From: Arthrobacter sp. Leaf337
GTDB taxonomy: Bacteria; Actinomycetota; Actinomycetes; Actinomycetales; Micrococcaceae
Direction: 5' to 3'
Assembly (NCBI RefSeq): GCF_001423745.1
Contig: NZ_LMPC01000023.1
Coordinates: 124,295-188,294, forward strand
DNA length: 64,000 nucleotides
The notes under the pieces: generated by a model
Database searches by the model: none
What the model was told of the DNA's origin: nothing
Seen by the model: the letters and a program-made list of their open reading frames with translations, nothing else
Shown here: positions 51,260-60,835 of the stretch, in pieces
How positions within the stretch are numbered: the first letter of the stretch is position 1
Layout of the letters: each line of letters starts with the position of its first letter
Position numbers and translations under genes: made by a program

Positions 51260-53449
51260 TTAGAGCATGCAGCTGACGCAGCCGTCCACCTCGGTCCCTT
51301 CCAGCGCTAGCTGGCGGAGACGGATGTAGTAGATGGTCTTGATGCCCTTTTTCCAGGCGTAGATCTGGGCCTTGTTGATGTCGCGCGTGGTGGCGGTGTC
51401 CTTGAAGAACAGCGTCAGGGACAGGCCCTGGTCCACATGCTGCGTGGCCGCGGCGTAGGTGTCGATGACCTTCTCGTAGCCGATCTCGTACGCGTCCTGG
51501 TAGTACTCCAGGTTGTCGTTCGTCAGGTACGGCGCCGGGTAGTACACGCGGCCCAGCTTGCCTTCCTTGCGGATCTCGATCTTGGACGCCACCGGGTGGA
51601 TCGAGGAGGTGGAGTTGTTGATGTAGCTGATCGAGCCCGTCGGCGGAACGGCCTGCAGGTTCTGGTTGTAGATGCCGTGCTCCATGACCGAAGCCTTCAG
51701 CTCGCGCCAGTCATCCTGGGTGGGGATGTGGATGTTCTTGAACAGCTCCGCGACCTTCTCGGTCTGCGGGATCCATTCCTGCTCGGTGTACTTGTCGAAG
51801 AACTCCCCCGAGGCGTACTTGGACTTCTCGAAGCCGCCGAAGGTCTGGCCGGTCTGGATGGCCAGCTTATTGGAGGCGCGGACGGCGTGGTATACCACCG
51901 AGTAGAAGTAGATGTTGGTGAAGTCCAGGCCCTCTTCGGAACCGTAGTGGACCCGCTCACGTGCCAAGTAGCCGTGCAGGTTCATCTGGCCGAGGCCAAT
52001 AGCGTGGCTCTGGTCGTTGCCGCGGGCGATGGAGGGCACCGAGGTGATGTTGGACATGTCCGAAACAGCCGAGAGCGAGCGGATCGCCGTCTCGATGGTC
52101 AGGCCGAAGTCCGGCGAATCCATGGTCTTCGCGATGTTCAGCGAGCCCAGGTTGCAGGAGATGTCCTTGCCGGTCTGGTCGTAGGACAGGTCATCGTGGT
52201 ACGTGGTGGGCTGGGAGACCTGGAGGATCTCGGAGCACAGGTTGGACATGATGATCTTGCCGTCGATCGGGTTTTCCCGGTTTACGGTGTCCTCGAACAT
52301 GATGTACGGGTAGCCGGACTCGAACTGGATCTCGGCGAGCGTCTGGAAGAACTCGCGTGCCTTGATCTTGGTCTTCTTGATCCGGGAGTCGTCCACCATC
52401 TCGTAGTACTTCTCGGTGACCGAGACGTCGGAGAACGGCATGCCGTAGACCTTTTCGACGTCGTACGGGGAGAACAGGTACATGTCCTCGTCCCGCTTGG
52501 CCAGCTCGAAGGTGATGTCCGGGATCACGACGCCGAGCGAGAGGGTCTTGATGCGGATCTTCTCGTCCGCGTTTTCCCGCTTGGTGTCCAGGAACCGGTA
52601 GATGTCCGGGTGGTGGGCGTGCAGGTACACGGCACCGGCGCCCTGGCGGGCACCGAGCTGGTTGGCGTAGGAGAAGCTGTCCTCGAGGAGCTTCATCACG
52701 GGGATGACGCCGGAGGACTGGTTTTCGATCTGCTTGATCGGTGCACCGACTTCGCGGATGTTGGTCAGCGCGAACGCCACGCCGCCGCCGCGCTTGGACA
52801 GCTGCAGGGCGGAGTTGATGGACCGGCCGATCGACTCCATGTTGTCTTCGATGCGGAGCAGGAAGCAGGAGACCAGCTCGCCGCGCTGCTTCTTGCCGGC
52901 GTTCAGGAACGTGGGGGTGGCCGGCTGGAAGCGGCCCTCGATGATCTCGTCCACCATCTGCAGGGCAAGCTGCTCGTCGCCGCGGGCCAGGTGCAGGGCA
53001 ACCATGCACACGCGGTCCTCGTAGCGCTCCAGGAATCGCTTGCCGTCGAACGTCTTCAGCGTGTAGGACGTGTAGAACTTGAAGGCGCCCAGGAAGGTCT
53101 CGAAGCGGAACTTCTTCTTGTATGCGCGGTTGAAGAGCTCGCGAATGAAGTTCATCGTGTACTGGTCGAGGGTCTCGCGCTCGTAGTACTGGTTCTTCAC
53201 CAGGTAGTCGAGCTTCTCTTCCAGGTCGTGGAAGAACACGGTGTTGTTGTTCACGTGCTGCAGGAAGTACTGGTGCGCGGCCTCGCGGTCCGCCTCGAAC
53301 TGGATTTCACCGCTCGGCCCGTACAGGTTCAGCATGGCGTTCAGCTCGTGGTAGCCCAAGCCCTTGTAGGCGGCGGGCAGCGGCGGCTTCTCTGCAGTCT
53401 TCTCGACGGCGGGCATGGTTACTTCTGTGTCTGCGACAGTAGTGTCCAA
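51260..53449 (-). CDS. nrdE: Class Ib ribonucleotide reductase alpha subunit NrdE
   Basis: A catalytic subunit of up to 729 residues. Family segments are [20 protein letters not shown], the N-terminal active-site Cys in [28 protein letters not shown], the second Cys/finger-loop region [14 protein letters not shown], and the C-terminal redox pair CVSCML reduced by NrdH. There is no N-terminal ATP-cone. The longest start is a TTG at 53449 overlapping nrdI by 31 bases; the ATG at 53416, just after the nrdI stop, is at least as likely. Confidence 0.96.
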   Translation of the reverse strand: MDTTVADTEVTMPAVEKTAEKPPLPAAYKGLGYHELNAMLNLYGPSGEIQFEADREAAHQYFLQHVNNNTVFFHDLEEKLDYLVKNQYYERETLDQYTMNFIRELFNRAYKKKFRFETFLGAFKFYTSYTLKTFDGKRFLERYEDRVCMVALHLARGDEQLALQMVDEIIEGRFQPATPTFLNAGKKQRGELVSCFLLRIEDNMESIGRSINSALQLSKRGGGVAFALTNIREVGAPIKQIENQSSGVIPVMKLLEDSFSYANQLGARQGAGAVYLHAHHPDIYRFLDTKRENADEKIRIKTLSLGVVIPDITFELAKRDEDMYLFSPYDVEKVYGMPFSDVSVTEKYYEMVDDSRIKKTKIKAREFFQTLAEIQFESGYPYIMFEDTVNRENPIDGKIIMSNLCSEILQVSQPTTYHDDLSYDQTGKDISCNLGSLNIAKTMDSPDFGLTIETAIRSLSAVSDMSNITSVPSIARGNDQSHAIGLGQMNLHGYLARERVHYGSEEGLDFTNIYFYSVVYHAVRASNKLAIQTGQTFGGFEKSKYASGEFFDKYTEQEWIPQTEKVAELFKNIHIPTQDDWRELKASVMEHGIYNQNLQAVPPTGSISYINNSTSSIHPVASKIEIRKEGKLGRVYYPAPYLTNDNLEYYQDAYEIGYEKVIDTYAAATQHVDQGLSLTLFFKDTATTRDINKAQIYAWKKGIKTIYYIRLRQLALEGTEVDGCVSCML

Positions 53450-53916
53450 AACTTGTCCAATCCTTGATTTACCAGGCGGACGTCTTCAGGCGTCCCCATG
53501 AGTTCGAAGCGGTAGAGGTGCGGTATCTGGCATTTGAAGGCGATGATGTCGCCTGCCATGCAGTAGTTGTCCCCGAAATTTGTGTTTCCTGCGCTGATCA
53601 CTCCGCGGACCAGGGTTCTGTTCTGCGGGTTGTTGAGGAACCGGATCACCTGTTTTGGCACGGATCCCTCGCCGCCAGTCCCGCCATAGGTGGGAACCAC
53701 CAGCACGAAGGGCTCGGAGGCCACGAGTTCAGGCTCACGCTGATGCAGGGGAATCCTGGCCGCATCCCGGCCGAGCTTCTCCACGAAGCGCCGGGTGTTC
53801 TCGGAGGCCGAGGAAAAGTAGATGAGGTGACTGGATGTCCGTGTCATCGGCGTCGTATTCGCAGCATCCGCTGCGAGCGGCGCATCGGCAAGTGCCGGCG
53901 CTGCCATGGGAGTCAC
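53419..53916 (-). CDS. nrdI: Flavodoxin-like NrdI
   Basis: A 165-residue flavodoxin-fold protein that supplies the oxidant for NrdF cofactor assembly. It has the FMN phosphate loop [39 protein letters not shown] and [20 protein letters not shown]. The first ~25 residues are a non-conserved extension; the Met at 53847 would give a more typical length. Confidence 0.95.
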   Translation of the reverse strand: MTPMAAPALADAPLAADAANTTPMTRTSSHLIYFSSASENTRRFVEKLGRDAARIPLHQREPELVASEPFVLVVPTYGGTGGEGSVPKQVIRFLNNPQNRTLVRGVISAGNTNFGDNYCMAGDIIAFKCQIPHLYRFELMGTPEDVRLVNQGLDKFWTLLSQTQK

Positions 53917-53963
53917 CTCATCTACGTAAAGTTCTTTGCCGGAAACGGCGGATGAAGCTGGGG

Positions 53964-54209
53964 CTAGGCCACGGATGCGGCGGCGCTCAGCGCCAGCTCT
54001 TCGATCTTGTCCGGGCGGAAGCCTGACCAGTGGTCCTGGTCCGTGACCACGACGGGGGCCTGCATGTAGCCAAGGGCCTTCAGGCGCTCAAGGGCGTCTG
54101 CATCCTGAGAGATGTCGACGCTCTGGTAGGTGATGCCCTTCTTGTCCAGCGCGCGGTACGTTGCGTTGCACTGAACACAGGCCGGCTTCGTGTAAACCGT
54201 AACGGTCAT
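53964..54209 (-). CDS. nrdH: NrdH redoxin
   Basis: An 81-residue glutaredoxin-like electron donor for NrdEF with the CVQC motif in [20 protein letters not shown], the cis-Pro APVVVTDQD and the NrdH signature [16 protein letters not shown] at 54209 with AGGGG upstream; a longer frame is rejected. First gene of the nrdHIEF operon. Confidence 0.96.
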   Translation of the reverse strand: MTVTVYTKPACVQCNATYRALDKKGITYQSVDISQDADALERLKALGYMQAPVVVTDQDHWSGFRPDKIEELALSAAASVA

Positions 54210-54335
54210 GGTTCCTGTCCCCTTTGTTGAAGTCACTGCTTTTTGAAGTCTCTTGTTCATCGTTGCGGTAGACACTGCCCGGAACTGAAACCCCTCATCC
54301 GTGCCGGTCCTGCGTCCCGCTCAATCTGTATGTCG

Positions 54336-54485
54336 ATACTACATGTAGTGCACGGCCCCGACGTGGACCCCAAGATGATGTATTACAAGTATGTCATTTA
54401 ATGCACCGTTAATCCACAGGCCGGGTGGTCAAAAATGTCCGGGATTCAGCTGTTTTCGCGGACGAAATCCACACCCTGTGGAGTA
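54336..54485 (-). promoter_or_regulatory. nrdHIEF control region with NrdR-like and DnaA-like sites
   Basis: The roughly 400 bases upstream of nrdH hold no gene. ATACTACATGTAGTGC at 54336-54351 matches the NrdR box well (palindromic CTACATGTAG core), and a weaker partner TGTATTACAAGTATGT lies at 54379-54394, about four helical turns away. Further upstream are three TCCACA-containing 9-mers resembling DnaA boxes: TAATCCACA (54410-54418), AAATCCACA (54465-54473) and, inverted, TACTCCACA (54477-54485). NrdR repression of nrd operons is well established; the DnaA suggestion is inference. Confidence 0.6.
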
Positions 54486-54566
54486 GTTAGCCACAATTAA
54501 TCGCTCCGCGTGTCGCCCGGTGGACGGCGTGTCGTGACTGTGCGGCGGGCGTGTCGGAGGGCACAC

Positions 54567-54598
54567 AAAAGGGGCCCTCAATGCAGATTCAGGGCCCC
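54567..54598 (-). terminator. Rho-independent terminator of the cfa operon
   Basis: The stem GGGGCCCT (54571-54578) pairs with AGGGCCCC (54591-54598). On the minus strand it is followed by TTTT at 54570-54567, 17 bases after the cyclopropane synthase stop. Confidence 0.8.
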
Positions 54599-54614
54599 GA
54601 TGTGATGAACGGAA

Positions 54615-56024
54615 CTAGATGTGGTGCTTTGTCGCTGCGTGGTCCAGGACTATCTGCTGGACGTCCAGGTAGCCCGTCTCGAACCCTGCCCGGGAGTAGC
54701 AGAGGTAGAACAGCCACATCCGCTGGAAGATCGCGTCGAAGCCCATGGCCGCCACCTCGTCGGCGCGGGACATGAACCGTTCCTCCCAGAGGCGCAGGGT
54801 CTGCGCGTAGTGCTCGCCCATGGCGAGGCGTTCACGGACCCGGAGTCCGGTCTGCTTCTCGGTGATTTCCTCGATGGCCCGGACGGAGGGGATGACGCCG
54901 CCGGGGAAGATGTACTTGTGCACCCACGTGTAGCTCGTCCGGGTGGCGATCAGCCGGTCGTGCGCGATGGTAATGGCCTGGATGGCCACCTTCCCGCCGG
55001 GGGCCAGGACGCGCTCGATGGTCTGGAAGTACGTGGCCCAGTATTCGTAGCCGACGGCCTCGATCATTTCCACCGAGACGACGGCGTCGTACTCACCTTC
55101 CACCGCCCGGTAGTCCTTGAGTTCAATGGTGACGGCGTCGGCGTAGCCGGCCTCGGCCACGCGCTGCCGGGCGAGCTCCTGCTGTTCGCTGGACAGCGTG
55201 ACCGAGTAGACCGTGGCTCCGCGGGCAGCGGCTCGCAGCGCAAGCTCGCCCCAGCCGGTGCCGATTTCCAGCACGCGTGTCCCCTCGCGGACGCCGGCCT
55301 TGTCCAGCAGCCGGTCGATCTTGGCCTGCTGCGCCTCGGCGAAACCGTCCCAGGCAACGGTCCGAAGGGCGTCGCCGCTCTCCGGGAAGAGTGCGCTGGA
55401 GTAGGTCATGGTGCTGTCCAGGAAGGAGGCAAAGAGCTCGTTGGAGAGGTCGTAGTGCCGCGAAATGTTGGAGCGGGTGTTCTGCTCCGTGTTGCGCTCC
55501 CTGCGCGGCTGCCGCGGCAGGTAGAGGGCCCGCAGTTTCTGCAGCGGCTCCGGCACCAGGGTGCCGACGCGGGCAGCGAAAACCTCCATCACCGCGGTGA
55601 GGTCGTCGGCGTCCCAGTCGCCGGCCATGTAGGACTCACCCAGGCCGATGAGTCCGCCGTCGCCGAGCCGGGCAGCGAAGGCTTCGGGACGGTTCATGGT
55701 CATCACCGGGTACCGACGGCCGGGGGCGTCTGCCGTGCCGGGGGCCGCCTTTCCAAGAACGGTCCCGTCGGGGTAGCGGACTTCGAGCGGAAGCCGCCGC
55801 ACGGCTGCCCTGAAGATGGCGTCGGCAGCCCGGCCGGCCACCCGCGCCTTGAGGGTGGAGGGCACCGTGGCAATGCTCGGCCAGATGTCGGCGTCAACCA
55901 CGGCGGGCGGCTGGGGAACAGTGTAGGGAACCGTGGAGTCAGCGGCGAGGACGGCACGGTCCGGGGCGGAACGCTCGTTCGCCGGCTTTCCTGCTGCGGA
56001 TCCGGTAGCTTCGGTGATGGTCAC
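54615..56024 (-). CDS. Cyclopropane-fatty-acyl-phospholipid synthase-family methyltransferase
   Basis: A 469-residue SAM-dependent enzyme acting on unsaturated acyl chains of membrane lipids. The N-terminal lipid-binding part has RPEAFAARLGDGGLIGLGES, with YMAGDWDADDLTAVMEVFAA. The SAM motif is VLEIGTGWGELALRAAARG, followed by VSVEMIEAVGYEYWATYFQT and KYIFPGGVIPS. GTG start overlapping the DUF1365 stop. Last gene of a three-gene operon with DUF1365 and FAD oxidoreductase genes. The product could be a cyclopropane, methyl-branched or other modified fatty acid. Confidence 0.92.
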   Translation of the reverse strand: MTITEATGSAAGKPANERSAPDRAVLAADSTVPYTVPQPPAVVDADIWPSIATVPSTLKARVAGRAADAIFRAAVRRLPLEVRYPDGTVLGKAAPGTADAPGRRYPVMTMNRPEAFAARLGDGGLIGLGESYMAGDWDADDLTAVMEVFAARVGTLVPEPLQKLRALYLPRQPRRERNTEQNTRSNISRHYDLSNELFASFLDSTMTYSSALFPESGDALRTVAWDGFAEAQQAKIDRLLDKAGVREGTRVLEIGTGWGELALRAAARGATVYSVTLSSEQQELARQRVAEAGYADAVTIELKDYRAVEGEYDAVVSVEMIEAVGYEYWATYFQTIERVLAPGGKVAIQAITIAHDRLIATRTSYTWVHKYIFPGGVIPSVRAIEEITEKQTGLRVRERLAMGEHYAQTLRLWEERFMSRADEVAAMGFDAIFQRMWLFYLCYSRAGFETGYLDVQQIVLDHAATKHHI

Positions 56025-56752
56025 TGGACTGCCTCCTGTGAGGGGTGGTGTGGTCGTTTGATGATGGGCAGCCGACGTGCCCAGAGCTTGAGGCCCTGCC
56101 AGCGGATCTGCGCGGCTACACGCAGCGGTGCCAGGGGGACAGCGAGCGCTGCCGAGAGAATGTTCGGCAGGGAGGCTTCGTGGCGTTCGCCGTCGACGGT
56201 TGCGATGAAGGGCTTCTGCCCTTCGCGCTCCAGAACGATGGAGACCGCGAGCCGCTCCCCCGGTTCCGGGAGCCTCATCCGGTACTGGCCCTCGACGTCG
56301 TTGAACGGGGAAACGTAGAACGCTTTGGGCACGCTGGCCCTGCCGGCGTCGTCCGTTTCGAGCAGATAACAGTGCCGTTCACCATAGGTGTTGTGCACTT
56401 CGGCGACGACGCAGCGCAGGTTGCCGCCGGCGTCGTGGCACCAGAACAGGCTGAGCGGGTTGAACACGTGGCCGAACACCCTGGCGCTGGCCAGCATGGT
56501 GATCCGGCCGCCGTCGGGTTCTATCCCCCGGGTCCGCAGGAACCGTTCCACATTGCCCCGGAGCGTGCCTTCCGGGTCGCCGAGGTGATCCGAGGCACGG
56601 AATTCGGCGAGCGGCCGGAGCGGCCACGGCAGTGACGGAAGCCGGTCGACGTCGACGAACCAGCTGTAGCTGCGGTACGTGAACGCATTGTGCAGCGGCG
56701 TGCGGCGCACGTGCGCGATGGAGGTGCGGTAGATGGCTGCCTGTGTGTTCAT
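56021..56752 (-). CDS. DUF1365 protein
   Basis: A 243-residue protein with the DUF1365 hallmarks: YRTSIAHVRRTPLHNAFTYR, SYSWFVDVDRLPSLPW, RITMLASARVFGHVFNPLSL, FWCHDAGGNLRCVVAEVHNT, YGERHCYLL and KAFYVSPFNDVEGQYRMRLP. Function is not firmly known; it almost always accompanies an FAD-dependent amine-oxidase-like protein and a Cfa homolog. Both ends overlap its neighbours by three or four bases, so the operon is translationally coupled. Confidence 0.94.
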   Translation of the reverse strand: MNTQAAIYRTSIAHVRRTPLHNAFTYRSYSWFVDVDRLPSLPWPLRPLAEFRASDHLGDPEGTLRGNVERFLRTRGIEPDGGRITMLASARVFGHVFNPLSLFWCHDAGGNLRCVVAEVHNTYGERHCYLLETDDAGRASVPKAFYVSPFNDVEGQYRMRLPEPGERLAVSIVLEREGQKPFIATVDGERHEASLPNILSAALAVPLAPLRVAAQIRWQGLKLWARRLPIIKRPHHPSQEAVQ

Positions 56753-58164
56753 CAGGCGCCCTCCGCGGCGACGCCCGCCAGTGCAGGACCGGACACGCCG
56801 GCCGGCTGTTCCCAGTCCCGGCCGAGCCGGGCGGCCGCTTTGACCCCCGAGAGCGCGCCGTCCTCGTGGAAACCCCAGCCGTGGTAAGCGCCGGCAAAGG
56901 CAAGGCGCCCGTCCCCCAGCGCGAGGATCTGCTGCTGGGCCCGGAGCGAATCGGGCGTGTACTGCGGGTGTTCGTACACCATTCGGTCCAGGACGGTGCC
57001 GTCGGCGATGAGTTCGGACTCACCGAGGCTCACGATGTAGCGTCCGCCGTCAGCGGGCTTGAGCCGCTGCAGGCGCGTCATGTCGTAGCTGACCAGCACT
57101 TTGTCCGGACGTGCGTCGCAGGACGGCAGCCGGTAATTCCAGGACGCCTGGGCATTTGCACTGGCCGGCAGCACCGCTTCGTCGCGGTGGAACAGCGTCT
57201 GGTTGACCGAATAGGGCATTCCGCCGAGCGCCTCCTTCTCAGCAGGGGAAGCATCAGAGAGCATGCGCAGTGCCTGCGCGGGATGCGCGGCAATCACGAC
57301 GGCGTCATAGGTTTCCGTGCCGTGCGGGGTGGTCAGTTCAACACCCTCCCCGTGGCGTCGCAGCGCAGTCACCGGACTGGACAGCCGGATATCGGGAAGG
57401 GTGGCGGCCAGCTTGTCCACGTAGGTGCGCGAGCCCCCCTTGACCGTTCGCCACTGCGGGGAGCCCGACACTCCGAGCAGGCCGTGGTGGGCCAGGAAGG
57501 TAAACAGGTAGCGGGCCGGGTAAGCCAGCGCCGTGGTGGGGTCGCAGGACCAGACGGCGCTCACAACGGGTGTCATGAAGTGCGAGATGAAGTAGCTGCT
57601 GAACTTCTCCCGGGCAAGGAACTCCCCCAGCGTCAGTTCCGGCTCCGCGCTGACGTTCTCGTGACCGGACGCATCCTCGTGACGGGACGCATCGGTGCCC
57701 GGTCCGCCGTCGGGTTCCGCTGCCAGCAGGGCGCGGGCACGGCGGTGGAAGCGCGTTACTTCCAGCAGCATCAGCAGGTACCTGCCGCGCAGCAGGGTGG
57801 AGGGCCGCGGGATAATGCCGCGCCCCTTGGCGCGGGCACCGGCATATTCGAGGCCGCAGCCGTCGCAGCGGACCGACATGCTCATCTCGGAGTCCTGCGT
57901 CTCCACCCCGAGCTCCGCGAAGAGCCGCAGGAGCGTCGGGTAGGTGCGTTCGTTGTGCACGATGAAACCGGTGTCCACGCCCAGGACCGGGCCGTCCGCC
58001 TGCGGGACATCGTGGGTGTGGGCATGGCCGCCCAGCCGGGAGTCGGCCTCGAATAGGGTCACATTGTCCCGCTGGTTCAGGACATAGGCTGCGGTCAGTC
58101 CTGCCACGCCGCTGCCGATGACGGCCACCCGCCGGCCGTCCGGAATCGTTGCTGCTTGCGACAC
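56752..58164 (-). CDS. FAD-dependent oxidoreductase (amine oxidase/desaturase-like) of the DUF1365-Cfa operon
   Basis: A 470-residue flavoprotein. The dinucleotide-binding motif is VAVIGSGVAGLTAAYVLNQR, then VTLFEADSRLGGHAHT and VDTGFIVHNERTYPTLLRLF. The C-terminal FAD-contact segment is GRLAFAGAYHGWGFHEDGA. Members of this group are proposed to oxidise or desaturate acyl chains together with Cfa-type methyltransferases. GTG start with AGGAG upstream. Divergent LysR gene begins about 210 bases away. Confidence 0.9.
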   Translation of the reverse strand: MSQAATIPDGRRVAVIGSGVAGLTAAYVLNQRDNVTLFEADSRLGGHAHTHDVPQADGPVLGVDTGFIVHNERTYPTLLRLFAELGVETQDSEMSMSVRCDGCGLEYAGARAKGRGIIPRPSTLLRGRYLLMLLEVTRFHRRARALLAAEPDGGPGTDASRHEDASGHENVSAEPELTLGEFLAREKFSSYFISHFMTPVVSAVWSCDPTTALAYPARYLFTFLAHHGLLGVSGSPQWRTVKGGSRTYVDKLAATLPDIRLSSPVTALRRHGEGVELTTPHGTETYDAVVIAAHPAQALRMLSDASPAEKEALGGMPYSVNQTLFHRDEAVLPASANAQASWNYRLPSCDARPDKVLVSYDMTRLQRLKPADGGRYIVSLGESELIADGTVLDRMVYEHPQYTPDSLRAQQQILALGDGRLAFAGAYHGWGFHEDGALSGVKAAARLGRDWEQPAGVSGPALAGVAAEGA

Positions 58165-58373
58165 TGTTCTGCTCCTGTTGGCTTCGCCTGAATCGTCCTG
58201 ATGAATCGTCTTATGGGCAATTCGTCACCGAAGGGCGCCCGGATGACTGCGAATTCCAGCCGGCCGCCTTGACGCGATTCTTCCCCATGGACACGGCCCG
58301 TCAGCGGCGACATTCCGGGGCCGCTGGGCGATATGCCACAATGAAGCGGGATTTCCGAGGCGAAGGACAACCA

Positions 58374-59288
58374 TTGATCAACCCTGTTCACCTGCGGACC
58401 CTCGTGGAGGTGACCCGCCTGGGTTCATTCGCGGCGGCCGCCAACCGGCTGGGCTACACGGCATCGGCTGTTTCCCAGCAGATGTCCGCCTTGGAGCGGG
58501 ACACCGGCGTGGATCTCTTCCAGCGTTCAGCCCGGAGCATCCAGCCCACCGAAGCCGCCCTGGTGATGACGCGGCATGCCGCCAAGGTCCTGACGGACAT
58601 CGAAGCCCTGATGGCCGCCGCCTCCCGGACACACGACGCCACCCACCAGGAACTCAGGCTCGGCATCTTCCCCAGCCTGGCAACCTATGTGCTGCCGCGG
58701 ATCCTGCAGAACCCGAAGTGGAAGGATCTGGGCATCGACCTCAGGGTGTCCGTGGCGGAGCCGTCCCAGACCATCCAAGGGCTTCGCACAGGCGGCGAAC
58801 TCGACGTTGCCCTGGTCTACCAGGTGGGTCAGTCCGGCCTCGCGTGGCCGCACACCGTGAACCGGCAATGGATCGGCGACGACGAATTCCGCGTGGTGCT
58901 GCCTGCGGCCTGGGGTTTCCGCGCCGACGCCAAGGTGGCGGCGGACCACCTCTCCGACATGCCGTGGATTGTCCATCACCCGGGCACCAGCGACGCCACG
59001 GTCATTGAGCGCCTCTTCGCCAGCTGTAACCTGCACCCGCGCGTGGTGGCCTACAGCGACGACTTCCACGCGAGCCTGGAAATGGCAGCCGCGGGCCTGG
59101 GTGCCGCGCTCGTGCCCGAACTAGCCCTTCGGCACCGGCCCACCGGAGTGGTGGTCCTCGATGTTCCGGAGATCAGGCTCGCCCGCAACGTGTTTGCCCT
59201 CCTGATCAATGACAAGCAGACGGCGCGGGTCCAGCTCTTCGTCGAACTGCTGGCCGACACCCTGCACAGCCTGGGAGCCACGCGCTAG
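58374..59288 (+). CDS. LysR-family transcriptional regulator
   Basis: A 304-residue LTTR. The N-terminal winged HTH is HLRTLVEVTRLGSFAAAANR, LGYTASAVSQQMSALERDTG. The effector domain follows (LRLGIFPSLATYVLPRILQN, GELDVALVYQ, AAAGLGAALVPELALRHRP). TTG at 58374 is preferred because AAGGA precedes it and LINPVHLRTL is the typical LysR beginning; ATG at 58341 is the alternative. Its divergent placement suggests it controls the FAD oxidoreductase-DUF1365-Cfa operon. No T-N11-A site was confirmed. Confidence 0.9.
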   Translation: MINPVHLRTLVEVTRLGSFAAAANRLGYTASAVSQQMSALERDTGVDLFQRSARSIQPTEAALVMTRHAAKVLTDIEALMAAASRTHDATHQELRLGIFPSLATYVLPRILQNPKWKDLGIDLRVSVAEPSQTIQGLRTGGELDVALVYQVGQSGLAWPHTVNRQWIGDDEFRVVLPAAWGFRADAKVAADHLSDMPWIVHHPGTSDATVIERLFASCNLHPRVVAYSDDFHASLEMAAAGLGAALVPELALRHRPTGVVVLDVPEIRLARNVFALLINDKQTARVQLFVELLADTLHSLGATR

Positions 59289-60724
59289 GATTCGCGGCCC
59301 TGGGAACGGCGGGCTTTGGAACGTCGGATTTTCGGAAGCCCCGGCGCCCGCCCGGCGAATGACAGCAGCGCGGTCACGAGCTTGTCCTTCGCCTTGCCGT
59401 ACGGCGGATACGCAAGACCGAAAGTATCCGGCCACAGCGGCTTGTCCAGGCTGGCCCGCTCATGCGAGAACGTCCGCACGGAATGTTCGCCGTGATAAGC
59501 CCCCATTCCGCTGCCGCCGACCCCGCCGAATGGGAGGCCCGGGACAGAGACGTGCGCGGCCGGCGCCCCATACGCAAGCGCACCCGATGAGGTCTCGGCA
59601 GCGAAGGACCCGCGGACGCTGTCGTCCGTGCTGAACACATAAACGGCCAGCGGCTTGGGGTCGGCATTGATCATGCGGATGGCTTCGTCCCGTCCTGATA
59701 CAGGCACCAGCGGGAGGAGCGGGCCGAAGATTTCTTCGCCCAGGATTGCGTCCCCGGGGGCCGGCCGCAGCAGGGTGGGTGCGAAGTAGCGGCTGCCGCG
59801 GTTCCGCTGGCCGCCGTGGACCACCGTGCTGCTGTCCGCCAGTTCAGCGAGCCGGTCGAAGTGCCGGTCATCAACGATCCGGCCGTAGGAAGCGCTGCCC
59901 GCAGGATCCTTGCCGAACATAGCGGTGATGGCGTCCACGATCAGCGGTTGGAGGGCGTCCAGTATCTTGGGTGTCGCCAGCACATAGTCCGGAGCCACGC
60001 ATGTCTGGCCGGCGTTCACGAACCGGCCCCAGGCAATGCGCCGTGCAGTGGTGGCCAGGTCGGCGGTTTCGTCCACGAAGGCCGGGCATCTGCCGCCCAG
60101 TTCAAGGGTCACGGGAGTCAGGTGATCGGCAGCAGCCCGCATGACCACGCGGGCTGCGTCCTGCCCGCCGGTGAAGAAGATGTGGTCGAAACGCTCCGCC
60201 AGCAGCGCCGTGGTTTCCGGGATGCCTCCGGTCACCACCTCCGCGGCGCCGCCAAGGTATTCAGGCATCCAGCGGGCCAGGGCCGCGGACGTGGCGGGGG
60301 CATGTTCGCTTGGCTTGACCACCACGGTGTTGCCGGCCGCCAGCGCTCCGGCCAGGGGTGCAAGGGTCAGCTGGACCGGATAGTTCCAGGTGCCGATCAC
60401 CAGCACCACACCGAGCGGAGTCAGCTCGGTCCACGCCCGGGCCGGTTGCAGGACAACGGGCACGTCCACCGGGCGGGGCCGGAGCCAGGCCGCCAGGTGC
60501 CGTTCCAGATGGGCGGCTTCGGCCGTCACAAAGGAAATTTCGGTCATCGCGGACTCAGTCCGATGCTTGCCCAGGTCGCTGAATAGTGCAGCGATGAAAT
60601 CCTCACGCCGTTCGGTCAGCATCCTGCGCAGGTTGCCGAGTTGTTCGAGGCGCCACGCCAGCGGGCGGGTCACCCCGCTGTCGAAGAGCTCGCGGGATCG
60701 GGCGACGGCGGCGGCAGTGTGCAT
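59285..60724 (-). CDS. Aldehyde dehydrogenase, class 3-like
   Basis: A 479-residue NAD(P)-dependent ALDH: LGVVLVIGTWNYPVQLTLAP, NTVVVKPSEHAP, FFTGGQDAARVVM (nucleotide loop), the Glu in VTLELGGRCPAFV and the nucleophile in NAGQTCVAPDYVL. The EEIFGPLLPLVPV and GGVGGSGMGAYHGEHSVRTF motifs match the short class 3/coniferyl aldehyde dehydrogenase group. The ATG at 60724 is used; the frame extends upstream into the leader of the DUF2004 gene and is not coding there. Its stop overlaps the LysR stop. Substrate unknown, possibly lipid-derived aldehydes. Confidence 0.93.
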   Translation of the reverse strand: MHTAAAVARSRELFDSGVTRPLAWRLEQLGNLRRMLTERREDFIAALFSDLGKHRTESAMTEISFVTAEAAHLERHLAAWLRPRPVDVPVVLQPARAWTELTPLGVVLVIGTWNYPVQLTLAPLAGALAAGNTVVVKPSEHAPATSAALARWMPEYLGGAAEVVTGGIPETTALLAERFDHIFFTGGQDAARVVMRAAADHLTPVTLELGGRCPAFVDETADLATTARRIAWGRFVNAGQTCVAPDYVLATPKILDALQPLIVDAITAMFGKDPAGSASYGRIVDDRHFDRLAELADSSTVVHGGQRNRGSRYFAPTLLRPAPGDAILGEEIFGPLLPLVPVSGRDEAIRMINADPKPLAVYVFSTDDSVRGSFAAETSSGALAYGAPAAHVSVPGLPFGGVGGSGMGAYHGEHSVRTFSHERASLDKPLWPDTFGLAYPPYGKAKDKLVTALLSFAGRAPGLPKIRRSKARRSQGRES

Positions 60725-60835
60725 CCGATCAATGTACCCGTGCCGGGACGCAGCCCGGGCTGCAGCCCGGGGATACAGCCCCAGAAAAAATCCCGGATGC
60801 TGGAATGGACTGCCCGAGAGGGCTATGTTGAAGAT

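Noticed and set aside
51437-53467. 676-codon plus-strand open frame
   Set aside because: Antisense of nrdE, dominated by Val/Leu/Asp repeats typical of reverse-strand reading; nrdE itself is unambiguous.
54621-56318. 565-codon plus-strand open frame
   Set aside because: Antisense of the Cfa-type gene and DUF1365 gene, no recognisable domain.
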